A stretch of 64,000 nucleotides of DNA from Pictodentalium vernedei (GCA_031216915.1 CM062289.1:392672674-392736673), one strand, 5' to 3'; counted from the first letter of the stretch, positions 21,424-32,411 are shown. Made by a program: numbers and translations. The notes: a model not told the origin generated them from the letters alone.

Positions 21424-22055
21424 TAGTGTCCAACCGATTACCAAAAATGGTCGCTGACCGATTACCGGTTGTTTGAGCCAACAATCGGCCGATTCTGATG
21501 CCGATTCCGATTGTAATACCGTGCACTACAAGACAAGTCGAGGCTCGAAAGATCTACATTAAACTGAACATTTTTCAAAGTGTTAAACTTCGTTGACTGG
21601 GGTCCCAGTAAAATTACCAGTCGCGCACACTTGGGCGGTAAACGTGGCTCTCAGAGCCACGTTTACCGCCCAAGTGCGCGCGACTGGTAATTTTACTGCG
21701 ACCTGAGTCAATGGAGTGCATCCTTCACTTTTCCGGTATGAACTGGCGATTGCTGCAAGTGTGCTCAGTTGTATGCTTTACATTCGTTTAACACGTATAT
21801 CCCGTAAAGGGGCTTCTAGAGAGATTAGGAATACACATTGTGGTTGTTTCTCAACTTTATTGAATGGTATCATCGACATCATTTTACATTAACAATTGAA
21901 CAATTGCAGAAGATAATAAAATGCGATTCAGAAAAATCACAAATTGCTTGGCAACAATCGGTTGAACCGATGTTCCAGGAGCCGTTGCCGTTGTCATCCG
22001 ATTGCCCAAAATCGGCCGATTGTGGTGGCCGGTTCCGATCATCGGCTGAACACTA
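21424..22055. mobile_element. Non-autonomous hAT-type element with 8-bp TSD
   Basis: GTGCCAAG is duplicated at 21416-21423 and 22056-22063. Inverted ends are TAGTGTCCAACCGAT and ATCGGCTGAACACTA, with internal clusters of CCGATT/AATCGG motifs near both ends. An 8 bp duplication with subterminal repeats is characteristic of the hAT superfamily. Near the left end, 21600-21716 forms a near-perfect hairpin (CAGTAAAATTACCAGTCGCG...). 632 bp, no transposase frame. Confidence 0.8.
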
Positions 22056-22167
22056 GTGCCAAGTGGAATTTTTGTCCTCAGCCAAATGAATTTTTTTGGT
22101 GCCAAATTGAAGATTTTAGCGCCAAATGGAATTTGCTTGTAAATAAGAATAACTAACCCATGTATCG

Positions 22168-22246
22168 TCTTTTGAGTGTAACAAGGCGCCATTTGCAATG
22201 CTAAAGCATTGCAAATGGCGCCTTATTGCACTCAAAACACGATATT
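22168..22246. repeat. Hairpin family O, copy 2
   Basis: TTTTGAGTGTAACAAGGCGC...GCAATGC/GCATTGC...GGCGCCTTATTGCACTCAAA. Core shared with 3191-3250; intermediate stem differs. Confidence 0.75.
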
Positions 22247-22263
22247 TTAATTTATCATTACCT

Positions 22264-22323
22264 GGATCCGACATGGCGTAACCCTGGCAGTCGAAAGTGT
22301 CGTTAATCCCAATAAATAAATAG
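22264..22323 (+). mobile_element. SINE subtype 2, 3' end only
   Basis: Only ACCCTGGCAGTCGAAAGTGT...CGTTAATCCCAATAAAT remains. CATTACCT flanks at 22256-22263 and 22324-22331, so this is a heavily 5'-truncated insertion. Confidence 0.7.
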
Positions 22324-22410
22324 CATTACCTTGCTCGTTTGAGTATTTTAGTTGCAAAAACCCACAAATAACAAAAACATTGATATTAAAAACATTGATA
22401 TTAAAAACAT

Positions 22411-22418
22411 AAAACTAA

Positions 22419-22461
<43 letters not shown>

Positions 22462-22528
22462 AATAATAAATAAATAAAATAAATAAATAAATAAATAAAT
22501 AAAAATAAATAAATAAATAAATAAATAA

Positions 22529-22571
<43 letters not shown>

Positions 22572-22572
22572 A
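22411..22572. repeat. (AAAT)n microsatellite
   Basis: About 160 bp of AAAT units with small interruptions. The same motif ends the SINEs, so it may be an expanded tail whose body has been lost. Confidence 0.95.
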
Positions 22573-23009
22573 AGGCCTTTATTAACGTTTATTCAATTAT
22601 TTCATGATTATTATTTACACACAGTTTATTCATTCCAAATAAACTAATAACAAATAATTTAATATCTTCCAGAAGGCTGATAAAAAATTAAGCAAGATAA
22701 AAAAGATTAAGTAATAAAAGAAATATTTTAATAAGAATCAGATTAATTGGATAAACTGTTAATTGAGATGATGGATAACAAAGAGTCATGATTACAGCCG
22801 TTACCCAGATATTACTTGATAGGCGTAAACTATGTCTCGTCAACCTCAAAGCTTTTAAGACGTACCAAAAGTATATTTTTGGTGTCAAATTTTGGTGCCA
22901 AATGCTGTATTTTTTATCCCAAACGATTTTGTTTGTGAAATTGGCCCCGACAGCGTGTACACTGCAAACGACAATGTTGATCATCAAGTAATTGCATCAA
23001 TTTAACATA
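22573..23009. other. No coding; a dispersed segment near 22860-22980
   Basis: GGTGCCAAATG and GTGAAATTGGC...CGACAGCGTG resemble 22100-22140 and 14085-14175. No structure resolved. Confidence 0.4.
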
Positions 23010-23521
23010 CACTGCAAAAAATATAGGTTCTCTTTACACCCAAAACTGGTTCTAATCTTGTCCCTGAGATGGAACCAGTTCTGTTTAAACAGTATTTATT
23101 TCAAATCAAATAAATTTACCAAGATTAGCATTCAATTTTAACAGAATATTACATAAACTGAAGTAGATTCAGCAGTAAACTTGGAGCTTATTCAACGCAG
23201 TCGCCAAACATTTTGAAACAAAGGAGATATGAACAGATGGCATATCGAACCAGTTTTGGTTCTGTATAGAACCAAAACTGGTTCGATATGCCAACTGTTC
23301 ATATCTCCTTTGCTTAATAATGATTTGAGACAACCTCGAATTAGCTCCAAACTTACGACTGAAACCCCATCAATTTATGTTTAATTCTGTTAATATTTAA
23401 TGTTAATCTTTATAAATTTATTTGATTTGAAATAAATACTGGTTAAACGGAACCGGTTCCATCTCAGGGACAAGATTAGAACCAGTTTTGGTTCTAAAGA
23501 GAACCTATATTTTTTGCAGTG
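23010..23521. mobile_element. Full-length palindromic element J, copy 2
   Basis: Same termini, length and apex as 18201-18711. Flanked on both sides by TA, compatible with a TA target duplication. Only scattered substitutions separate the copies. Confidence 0.85.
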
Positions 23522-23622
23522 TACTGCACTGCAAGGAAATCAGCGAGAACTTCTCGCTTTAAAATTTCCGCGTGCCATAGAATCAAGGACGCTGGTTTTG
23601 TTTACAATGGCATAGCGGGGTG

Positions 23623-23640
23623 CCCCCCCCCCCCCCCCCC
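23623..23640. repeat. Poly-C tract
   Basis: Uninterrupted run of about 18 C in otherwise unrecognised sequence. Confidence 0.9.
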
Positions 23641-23802
23641 ACGCCGAAAGAGTTTCCTCCTGCATCAACCGCCTAGCGAAACAATACTGAACCACGCACA
23701 CCACTCAGTCACCGACAGACAGAACCTAGCGAAACTATACTGAAGCACGCACACCACTCGGCCACCGACAGTTTCGCTAATAATTAACGATAATTATATT
23801 AT

Positions 23803-24040
23803 TTAACCCTTTGCCCTAACGTAACGGTCAGCGCTATTCTCAAAAATCGCCAATTAATTGTCATTATTTTTTCATTTTTTGTCTCGAATACATATGTTAT
23901 GACCCCTCATTGGAACCCCTCGTCGAGCTCGTTCCAATGAGGGGTCCTAACCTATGTTCTTGAGACAAAAAATGAAAATAATAGTTATTCAAGAATTTTT
24001 TGCAAGTGTCGTTTGCTTTTTATGTGAGGTAAAGGGTTAA
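23803..24040 (+). mobile_element. TTAA MITE family A
   Basis: TTAACCCTTTGCCCTAACGT left, GAGGTAAAGGGTTAA right. Lacks part of the GGCCAAAACC subterminal block. Stem pair CATTGG/CCAATG. Confidence 0.85.
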
Positions 24041-25039
24041 AAAACAAAACAAAAAACAATGAAGTCCCCATTACACACAAGCGTCTTCGTTTGCGCGCAC
24101 GAATACATGACACAATTGTTGATTGCATAATTCACTTGTGAAGTTATCGTTTGTAATCAAACCCGGAAATCCCAGTAAATCACACTTTGGAAAGTAATAA
24201 CAAGTTGTATTCAATGTATTCCGTGGATTAATAAAATGTTTACATGTCAGAGCTCAGACAAATGAGCTTGGAATTATTCACATTTGGATAGCATGACGTG
24301 TATTTTTTCAAAATACTTTGAATTCTGTGGAGTGCAAACCTTATGAAAACCAACTTCCACTGACTCGACGAACGGCATACCATTGTATTTCATTCAGAAA
24401 CAACGAGTAGTTCGTCGGTAATGCCTCTTAAGATGATAATAACAGGTGATTATTGTTTTAGTTTTGGATCCTACATATTTTTATTATTTGTTTGCACAAA
24501 AGCAGTTGGGCTTTAATCTTTATGACCCCTACTGTGTCCTGCAACCCCAATCTATTCTTTGTGAAAGTGATATTAGCAATTTGCCAATATAGCGTCCCTT
24601 GAGTGCATTGCGGACGCTGCTTTGATGCACCCAGGGGGCGGGGCGCGATATGATGATCATATTGATAACCGAAGATTGTCTCATCGATCCATATAATTGG
24701 AATTAGTCATTAAAACATCAATTATTCAATATATTTTGCATTTGTTATTACTGTTACAGATGTCAGTGCCCACAAGAGATTTGCACTGGACAAAGTTGCT
24801 TCCTTTATGAAAAGCTAAGCTTCCGATCCGCAGTCTGACACCTTGGATTTCTAACGATTTTGACGGAGACTGATATAATATTTCTGATCCCACTGGGAAA
24901 CAAATTTGTAGAAAAAGTAAATTATTTCTCCCTTTTTGGTGCTCTGCTGAACAATCAAACTGGAACATAATTGACTTGTATCATTCAGTTATTTTTTTGA
25001 TAATCTCATGAGCACGGAACCACAAAATGACGTACAGAA
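24041..25039. other. No recognised feature
   Basis: A minus frame at 24726-24968 has no recognisable domain. A fragment of hairpin family O outer arm (CCTTGAGTGCATTGC) lies near 24598. Confidence 0.4.
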
Positions 25040-25176
25040 ACGCTCTGCTCCCATGAATGTTTCTGTTAGGCCATTAAGAAAATCTCTGGTATCCACAAGA
25101 AAGGAGAAAAAAGCAACACTTAAAGACTTGCTTTTTTCTCCTTTCTTATGCATACCAGGGATTTTCTTAGTAGTCT
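25040..25176. repeat. Foldback hairpin
   Basis: TAAGAAAATCTCTGGTATCC, ACAAGAAAGGAGAAAAAAGC and AAGTCTTT-type inverse arms around ACACTTAAAG. About 50 paired positions with few mismatches. Open frame 25008-25304 merely reads through it. Confidence 0.8.
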
Positions 25177-25486
25177 ACAGAATCCGGTTGCGAGCCCCTT
25201 TCCCTAAACAATTTAGACTACTTTTCCCCCAATTATCAACTACTAATCCATATTTCCCCAATGCACAAATAGCATTTACTCTTAAAAGTCTGAAATTCTA
25301 CTGAAGATCTAGTGACTTCACAATGATTTTATAGTCAAGTCTTGGTCACCTGTATGGGCAGCCAAGATATTACCAGAAACACTGCCAGAGCAATTATATC
25401 ATTTTAGAAGAGAACTACATATAGAAGCGCATGTTATGTGGTCTCACAGTTGGCTGAAGTTGGAACTAGGCCTTTAAGCAGTCAAT

Positions 25487-25798
25487 TTATTTATTTATTG
25501 GTGTTTAACCACGATAGTTTTACGGTTGGAGGAAGCCGGAGAGAACCACCGAGCAACGACGAGCAACTGTCAGCTCCCCAGCATATTAACTCCACACAAG
25601 CAGGGTTAGCATTAGTTGAAGACAAGTGCACCACCGACGTCCAGAACGCCTTAGAACACAACGCCACCGTGCCCCCACGTGGGCAATTGGGGAAAAGTGT
25701 CTTGTTCAAGGACACAACGCGGTTGCCGCAGGTGGGATTCGAACCGAGGACCGCTCGGCTTGCAGCCTGCACCTCTTCCCACTGAGCCACAGCGCCCC
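25487..25798 (-). mobile_element. tRNA-derived SINE subtype 1
   Basis: Minus-strand head (GTGGCTCAGTGGGAAGAGGT, GGTTCGAATCCC), body and ATAAATAAATAAAT tail. CTTTAAGCAGTCAAT is duplicated at 25472-25486 and 25799-25813 (15 bp, perfect), indicating a recent insertion. The tail is shortened before the CATGATTAGCC part. Confidence 0.95.
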
Positions 25799-25849
25799 CT
25801 TTAAGCAGTCAATGCGGAGAGTTACCAAAAAGAAGTAAAAAAAGTAACT

Positions 25850-25984
25850 TTTCACAAATTTACTAAATTCCCCAATTCTTTTTAACGACGGTAAATTTCC
25901 ACTTCGTACGGGTCTAGCTCCTTTCCCAAAGTAGTCAGGGAAATCCCTGATTACCAACAAAGGTATTTTACTAATTTGTGAACA
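25850..25984. repeat. Imperfect inverted repeat
   Basis: TTCACAAATTTACTAAATT and TTTACTAATTTGTGAA are the ends; an inner short palindrome is GTCAGGGAAATCCCTGA. Confidence 0.55.
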
Positions 25985-26285
25985 ATGAAGACCCACCCAT
26001 CCCACAACTCTTGTCCTAGTTGATGTCCTCGTCGCCGACAAAGAGGGTTATGGAAAGAGAAAAATACAGCACAACACATACAGATTATTGCAATAGTCCA
26101 ATGATCTGAGTAGTCACATTCCATCGAGTTAACAAGACTAAATCAGCTTAATCAAACAAGACGCCATAGGTCTCGTGTTTTCTCTTGCTGATCTGTTCTC
26201 GTCATCGAGATGGCCAACAACTTCCCAGATTGGCTGACTACTGTAATAATTTGTTTATTATATAAAACTGGATAAAACTGGATAT

Positions 26286-26527
26286 TTAACCCTTTGAATC
26301 CCAGAGGCCTTTTTTCGGCCGTGTGCCACAAGCTACGTCATAATGTCATTAAGTGGGATGGCTACAAGGTAAATGTGTGGTGTAGAACAATCAATATTTT
26401 CAACGTGCAGCCCTAAGGCTGCACGTTGAAAATATTAATTGATCTAACCCTAAACAATAAATGTGGACTTTTCCAATTGCTGTCATTGAACTGGCATGGA
26501 AGATACCACCAGGGTCCAAAGGGTTAA
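26286..26527 (+). mobile_element. TTAA MITE family B, full copy
   Basis: TTAACCCTTTGAATCCCAGA left, GGGTCCAAAGGGTTAA right. Left subterminal CCTTTTTTCGGCCGTG; right TTGAACTGGCATGGAAGATA. Middle hairpin AATATTTTCAACGTGCAGCC / GGCTGCACGTTGAAAATATT with loop CTAA. Confidence 0.9.
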
Positions 26528-26644
26528 AAGTGAATACGACACATGAAATATAAACATAAATGAAATTATGCTATGTTTGTCCACAGTATTCAACGTAAAG
26601 GTACTCGGAGTTTGCACTTCGCATTTGTAATATTGTCAGTAATA

Positions 26645-26974
26645 ACGACACTTTCGACAGCCAGGGTCACCTCGTGTCGGGCAGTTTTGCAGGTGGAGAA
26701 ACCCGGAGTACCCGGACAGAATCACCGAGCAACGGCGAGCAACTGTCAGACTTCCCAACGTACTAACTCCACACAAGCACGGTTAGCATTGATTGAATAC
26801 AAGTGTGTCGACGCGCAGTACGCCTTAGTACACGGCGCCACCGTGCTCCCACGTAGGCAATCGGCATTAAGTGCCTTGTCCAAGGACACAGCGCAGTTAA
26901 CCCTGGTAGGGATCGAACCGTGGACCTTTCAGTTTGAGGTCCAATTCCGTAACCACTGAGCCACCGCGCCCCCT
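26645..26974 (-). mobile_element. tRNA-derived SINE subtype 2, tail-less
   Basis: Minus-strand head GGGGGCGCGGTGGCTCAGTG with GGTTCGATCCC. Body ends at GTCGAAAGTGTCGTTATTAC with the poly-AAAT tail lost or degraded. No target duplication seen, so it is older than 25487-25798. Confidence 0.85.
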
Positions 26975-27143
26975 GATATCAATTTTATAGGAACGATTTT
27001 GTTCAAAAGTCATTTAGCAGTCAGCATACGGTCATGTGTTTAAATTACAAGAAGATACTGCATCCATAGTTCAGATCACCAGAGGCTGTGGACGTGCTTC
27101 TCAAGCAAGACTTTTGGAATAGTGTTAATAAAAAATTCCTACA

Positions 27144-27382
27144 TTAACCCTTTGACCGCTAGTGGCCCCTTTTCCGGCCAGCAACATGATACGTCATTAC
27201 GTCGTTAAATAGGATGGCTGTTCAGTAAATGTGTGGGGTAGAGCAATCAATATTTTCAACGTGCAGCCACGAGGCTGCACGTTGAAAATATTGATTGCTC
27301 TACCCCAAGTAATGAATATAGACTCTTCTAATTGCTGCCATTGAACTGGCATGGACGATACCACTAGAGTTCAAAGGGTTAA
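27144..27382 (+). mobile_element. TTAA MITE family B, full copy
   Basis: TTAACCCTTTGACCGCTAGT left and GAGTTCAAAGGGTTAA right. Hairpin ATTTTCAACGTGCAGCC / GGCTGCACGTTGAAAAT with loop ACGA. Confidence 0.9.
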
Positions 27383-28017
27383 ATACTTCGACTATTAATA
27401 AATGATATATTACTGATAATTGTCATAGTTTCACGTGCACAACTTCTGTCAGATTTTTAGTTATGTAATTTTTAAAGACATGTTTGATTCAATTATTATA
27501 TAATAAGCCAATGTATATATTAAATTATATGTAAACGGTGTTCTATTTGGGAAACCAATTATTGGGAAGCCAATTATTTATTCTCTCTCTAACCAAGTAT
27601 TTTGAACCCGATCACTTACACACAGAATGATAAAGTCACGTCTACACGCCCCAGATATTGTTCAGCAGGTGTTCTGACACAACCGGTTCAGATAATAGCA
27701 CGCAGGAAGTGGCGTAATACCTGACTTTTTGTTTCTTTTCAAATGTCATCTGCCTATTCAGGCAGATGGTACGTGACTGAAAACAATAACCAGGCCAAAA
27801 GTCTTGATAGCTTTTTCATATTCAATGAGGCTGCTCTTATTTCACAGTTGAGATGATCTGCCCCGTGGGAAACCCAGGAAGTGACACTGCTTATTTACCG
27901 TGGGAAACAAGCTGTGTTTTACTGGTAAAATAAGACCGAGTCATCAATTCTTGGAATGGAAGTCCAACATGTGTATAAACGATTGACTCAACTTGACTCA
28001 ACTTGACTTTATCTCTA
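27383..28017. other. Mostly unrecognised
   Basis: Contains the short CATCTGCC/GGCAGATG hairpin near 27747-27770, related to 20480-20565. No coding seen. Confidence 0.4.
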
Positions 28018-28080
28018 TGTTGCGGTCACGATTTTTCGCTGTGTAGAAATATGTGACCTTAAACACCAATAAATAATATA
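28018..28080 (+). mobile_element. SINE subtype 1, 3' end only
   Basis: TGCGGTCACGATTTTTCGCT...TAGAAATATGTGACCTTAAA and CACCAATAAATAAT correspond to the last ~60 bp of the full SINE. No TSD recognised. Confidence 0.7.
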
Positions 28081-28205
28081 ACAATAAAATGATTTTGAAG
28101 GGCTTTACAGTGTATTAACGAAGTCGAGGGCCGCTAATAAGCTCAAGGGCTGTTAACCATTTCTGTTGAGCCGTTGATACACTGTAATGCCCGACAAAGT
28201 CATGT
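28081..28205. repeat. Palindromic repeat W, copy 1
   Basis: TTGAAGGGCTTTACAGTGTA...GGGCCGCTAATAAGC and TTGATACACTGTAATGCCC form inverted arms with a GCTAAT-type apex. Copies at 37736-37895 and 57745-57905 share this layout and apex although arm sequences vary. Confidence 0.65.
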
Positions 28206-28639
28206 TATTTCTATTATTGCCACTTTCGTACATCGGGTACATTACGATTAAATTATATGGGAAATAAGATAAATAAATGAAGTTTGACGTTTCAGAATTA
28301 AAAAAAACAGCGACACTATCGTCTAATTTGTTGACAAACAAACCGGGTAACATGGCTATCGTCTGATCAGTCTACGGCGAAATTTGGAAAGTTAGATGAT
28401 GAAATATATCTTCGAAATGTGAACTTTAGGCAAGGAGTTTATTCATCAAAGATGTCATCACTTACTTTGTGTGCATCGCTTTCTATATTTGATACATTAT
28501 CTATCCGTGACACAAAGGGAAACACATGAAAAAATGTGGTAATTGTGTTTACAAATTAAAAAAACTCTGAATTGAATTTCGATCCAAATGGAAATCTGGG
28601 AAAAATATTGTTGATGGGCTGAGAGATGTGACGTCATTG
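28206..28639. other. No recognised feature
   Basis: Nothing recognised. Confidence 0.4.
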
Positions 28640-28715
28640 TCTATATTTAGACGTGTCGGGCTGTTATTGACGTGTTGGGCTGTTATTGTCAATAATGGCC
28701 CAACACGTCACATGA
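28640..28715. repeat. Short inverted/direct repeat cluster
   Basis: GACGTGTCGGGCTGTTATTG and GACGTGTTGGGCTGTTATTG in tandem are followed by the inverse CAATAATGGCCCAACACGTC. Confidence 0.75.
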
Positions 28716-29031
28716 CTTGTACTTGTTGAGCATTACGAGGTTTCAACGCCCGGTAAAACATCGTTAATGTGCTAGGAACGCCCGCAAAAGTGGTAATAAT
28801 AATAAATAAGCAGATGAGTTGTAAAGGAATTAAACTTTTCGGGTCAAACAGAATGGGATTGTAGTGGTCGCCACGCGTTTGACTTCTTTCGTGTTGTCCA
28901 GCTATACGACATCGCAGTGATAGCGTTGCACTCGGAGTGATGGCTGACGCATTAAATCCACAGCCACCGCAAAATGAGAGTATTGGCCACATTATAACAA
29001 TGGGGGCCGACTCTCGCCACAATGTGATCAA
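28708..29031 (-). CDS. Weak candidate: 107-codon frame with a hydrophobic segment
   Basis: Minus-strand frame that could be the end of a membrane protein. A hydrophobic stretch LQLICLFIIITTFAGVPSTL is followed by a basic TMFYRALKPR and a stop nine residues later. A second hydrophobic stretch IVIMWPILSFCGGCGF lies about 60 residues earlier. No family recognised and no convincing splice acceptor. Chance frames with AT-rich hydrophobic translations are common here. Confidence 0.2.
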   Translation of the reverse strand: MITLWRESAPIVIMWPILSFCGGCGFNASAITPSATLSLRCRIAGQHERSQTRGDHYNPILFDPKSLIPLQLICLFIIITTFAGVPSTLTMFYRALKPRNAQQVQVM

Positions 29032-29773
29032 CTCTTTGACTGGTTGTCGAGGGAAAAAATATTAATTTTAGAAAACGAAATGACCGACGGTGCAACCAAC
29101 ATATGCTTATACACTGTACAAAAAATACACTCACTCGTTTCAACCGTTATTATTTCCACACTTCCAAAACTGTCATCTCTGCCTTGCGTATCTGTTGTGG
29201 TAGGAACTGAAATTTGGTAGAAGCTAAGATTCTAGTGGTAGAAACTGGAATTCCACTTTCTACTTTCAGAAACTGGAATCCTAGTGTTTATTGGTAGAAT
29301 CTATGTCGAAATTGGAGTTTAGTGGTGCAAATTGGATTTCTATTTCGTATTTTTAGGAACTAGAATTCTAGTTCACTTTCTACTTTTTGGGAACTGGAAT
29401 TCTAGTTTTTATTGGATGAATCTCTCCATGGAAACTATAATTTGGTAGAATCTGGGATTCTAGTGGTAGAAACTGTAATTCCACTTTCTATTTTTAGAAA
29501 CTAGAATTATAGTTCTTCACTGGTAGCATCTTGGTAGAAACTGGAATTTCGTAGAATCTGATCTTCTGGTGCAAGAAACAAGAATTTCTCCTTCTACTAG
29601 TAGAAACTATAAATATAGTTTCTACTGGTATTGTCTTGGTAGAAATGGGATTTGGTAGAATCTGAGAGAACCGTTATAGAAACTGGAATTCTGCTTTCTA
29701 CTGGTAGAATTGTCATTGCAGAAACTGGAGTTCCACTTTGAACGTGTGAAAACTGAAATACTAGTCTCCACTT

Positions 29774-29844
29774 CGTCGCCTGAGTGCTAGAATGTTCTAT
29801 GTCCCCTACGGGACATAGAACATTCTAGCACTCAGGCGACGACT
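29774..29844. repeat. Perfect hairpin inside the array
   Basis: CGTCGCCTGAGTGCTAGAAT...GTCCC and its exact complement, loop CTAC. Arms are perfect though the surrounding array is strongly diverged, so it is younger than its host array. Confidence 0.9.
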
Positions 29845-30722
29845 TGGTAGAAATTGAAATTTGATTGAATCTGAAAGGTCGAAAGTGGAATTTAACTTTC
29901 TAATTGTAGAAACTGGAATTCTATCTTCCATTTGTAGAATATTGGTTGAAACTTGAATTTGGTAGAATCTGAGATTCTAGTTGTTGAAACTGGAATTCAA
30001 CCTGGTATTTGTAGAAACTGGAATATGGCAGAATTTGAGATTCTAGTGGTAGAAGCCGGAGGTCCACCTTTTACTTGTAGAAAATGGAGAATTCTAGATT
30101 TTACTTATAGAATCTTGGTAGAAACTGAATTTGGTAGAAGTTAAGATTCTAGGGGTAGAAACTGTAATTCCACTTTCTACTTTTAGAGACTAGAATTCTA
30201 GTTTCTACTGGTAGAATCCCGACAGAAAATGGAATTCGGTAGAATCTGAGATAATTGTGACATTAACTGGAATTTCACTCTACTGGTAGAAACTAGAATT
30301 CTAGTTTCTACTGGATGAATCCCGACAGAAACTGGAATTTGGTAGAATCTGAGATAATTGTGACATCAACTGGAATGTCACTCTACTGGTAGAAACTAGA
30401 ATTCTAGTTTCTACTAGTAGAGTCTTGTTAGAAACGGGATTTTGGTAGAATCTGAGATTATCATTGTAGAAACTGGAATTCTAAATTCTACTGACAGAAT
30501 TTGGTAGAATCTGGAATTTTGGTAGAATCTGAGATTCTAGTGGTAGAAACTGGAATCCCGCCTTGTACTTATCGAAAATGAAGAACTCTACTTTTTTCTT
30601 TTAGAATCTTGGTAGAAACGGGAATTTGGTAGAATCTGAGATTCTAGTCGTAGAAACTGGAATTCTACGTTCTAATTGTAGAATCTTCAACTATTAGAAT
30701 CTTGGTAGAAACTGAAATTTGA

Positions 30723-30983
30723 TACAGTACGTGGAGAGTGTATTATCACTAAATCACACGCAGAGTGGAGATTCCACCCGAGCAATAATTGCAAATTTGT
30801 TGAAAAGCATAACAATCACAAGCAACGTTTCAGCCAATGGACCTCCGGGTTTAACCCGGAGGTCCATTGGCTGAAACATTACTTGTGTTTTTTGTTCATA
30901 TGTATAGAATTTGAAAGTGATATGTTGGGTGATAACTCCACTCCGAGGGTGATTTGGTTACAATCCACTCTCCACGTACTGTA
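30723..30983. mobile_element. Palindromic MITE family L, copy 2
   Basis: TACAGTACGTGGAGAGTG and CACTCTCCACGTACTGTA ends, inner stem CCAATGGACCTCCGGGTTTA/ACCCGGAGGTCCATTGG. Opposite orientation to 14521-14782. Inserted into the array between AATTTGA and TTATCTAAGATTCTAG. Confidence 0.85.
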
Positions 30984-31227
30984 TTATCTAAGATTCTAGC
31001 GGTAGAAACTAGATTTCCAGTTTACACCTGTAGAATCTGAGCAACAAATTTATTATGAGTCTCAAAAACAACCAAGCCTAGTCTTGTGGACATGAGGGAG
31101 ATTTAATTTCTTTCAATACATAAAGTGCACAATGTTGGTGTGCAATCAAGGTAGATGTACAAGCAGAAAAATAAGTTTAAAAAATATTGAGTATGATTTT
31201 TCTTAGTTATCAGTATAGCATGAACAT

Positions 31228-31587
31228 TTATTTATATTTATTTATTGGGGTTTAAGGTCACATATTTCTGCACAATGGTTAACCATGAACGTGACAGTTT
31301 TACGGGTGGAGGAAGCTGGAGCACCCGGAGAGAAACACCGAGCAACGCCGAGCAACTGTCAGCTCCCCAACATACTAACTCCACACAAGTAGGGTTAGCA
31401 TTGGTTGAAGACAAGTGCACCATCGACGTGCAGTACGCCTTAGTACACGACGTCACCGTGCCCCCACATGGGCAATGGGAGTGAAGTGTCTTGCCCAAGG
31501 ACACAACGCGGTTGCCGCAGGTGGGATTCGAATCGAGGACCTCTCGGCTTGCAGCCTGCACCTCTTCCTACTGAACCACCGCGCCCC
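31228..31587 (-). mobile_element. tRNA-derived SINE subtype 1, full length
   Basis: Head with GGTTCAGTAGG and GATTCGAATCCC, full body, TGTGCAGAAATATGTGACCT tail. Imperfect flanking pair AGCATGAACAT (31217-31227) / AGCCTGAAAAT (31588-31598). Confidence 0.9.
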
Positions 31588-31640
31588 AGCCTGAAAATAA
31601 TGTTGGTAACAGATACCAACTATATCGTATTCTGATGCAT

Positions 31641-31882
31641 TTGACTCTTTACCTAACACGAAAGGCAGACGACACTTGCAAACAAAATTCTTGAATAACT
31701 ATTTTTTTTTCCATTTTTGCGTCAAAAACATAGCCTATGACTCCTCATTGGAACGAGCTCGTTGAGCTCGTTCCAGTGAGAGGTCATAAGCTATGTTTTG
31801 GAGACACAAAATGAAAAAAAATAATGAAAATTGAATGGCAATGTTTGTGAATAGCGCTGGTCGGTTTTGGATAAAGAATTAA
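31641..31882 (-). mobile_element. TTAA MITE family A, older copy
   Basis: Left end decayed (TTGACTCTTTACCTAACACG), right end AAAGAATTAA. The arms are diverged, and the CATTGG hexamer is opposed by CCAGTG. Confidence 0.8.
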
Positions 31883-31904
31883 ATATAAATGACCAAGAGG
31901 AGTA

Positions 31905-32105
31905 GAACCTGTATTTTTATCTGATCCAGAATGGAATTCTAGTTTCTTCTAACAGAAACTGAATTATAAGCAACTGATCCCAATTTCTACCAGTAGGAAC
32001 TGGAATTCCAATTTTTATCAGTAGAAAATGAGATTAAATAACAAAAGATGTCTGATTCCCTTTCGTACCAATAGAAAGTGAAATTCCTTTTTCTTTCAGT
32101 TTTTT
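31905..32105 (+). repeat. Outlying relic of the GAAACTGGAATTCTAG array
   Basis: GAATGGAATTCTAGTTTCTT, TACCAGTAGGAACTGGAATT and ATCAGTAGAAAATG match the array at 29185-31060, implying the array once extended here or was split by the SINE and MITE between. Confidence 0.7.
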
Positions 32106-32411
32106 ATCACAACATATGTAAACAGAAAAAAACCCAGGTGAAAACAATTAGATGAAATTTTAAGTTGCCTTGTGAATTGTCACGTGACAGAATATCTCCG
32201 TATCAATCTGGCACAAAAAAGTTAACTGTTTATCTCACACGAGTGGAGGACACATGCAAAATCAAATTCTAGAATAAGAAAAAAACATAACCCCCATCCA
32301 CTCTCCAAAAAAAACCAAACAAATCCCCCAAAACATCAGCATAACTTTTTAACCTTCGTTTGAAGAGTACGATGAGTTAGTTCTTTGCTTGAAAATGTAC
32401 GTTCTTTGTTT

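Larger units (their letters stand above)
29185..31060 (+). repeat. Degenerate minisatellite array (GTAGAAACTGGAATTCTAG type)
   Basis: About 1.9 kb built of variants of GGTAGAAACTGGAATTT, GGTAGAATCTGAGATTCTAG and TTTCTACTGGTAGAATCT. Blocks recur at roughly 100-120 bp, with many small palindromes (GAATTC, CTAGAATTCTAG). Units are heavily diverged. Interrupted by a perfect hairpin at 29774-29844 and an L-type MITE at 30723-30983. An outlying relic lies at about 31920-32105. Confidence 0.85.
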
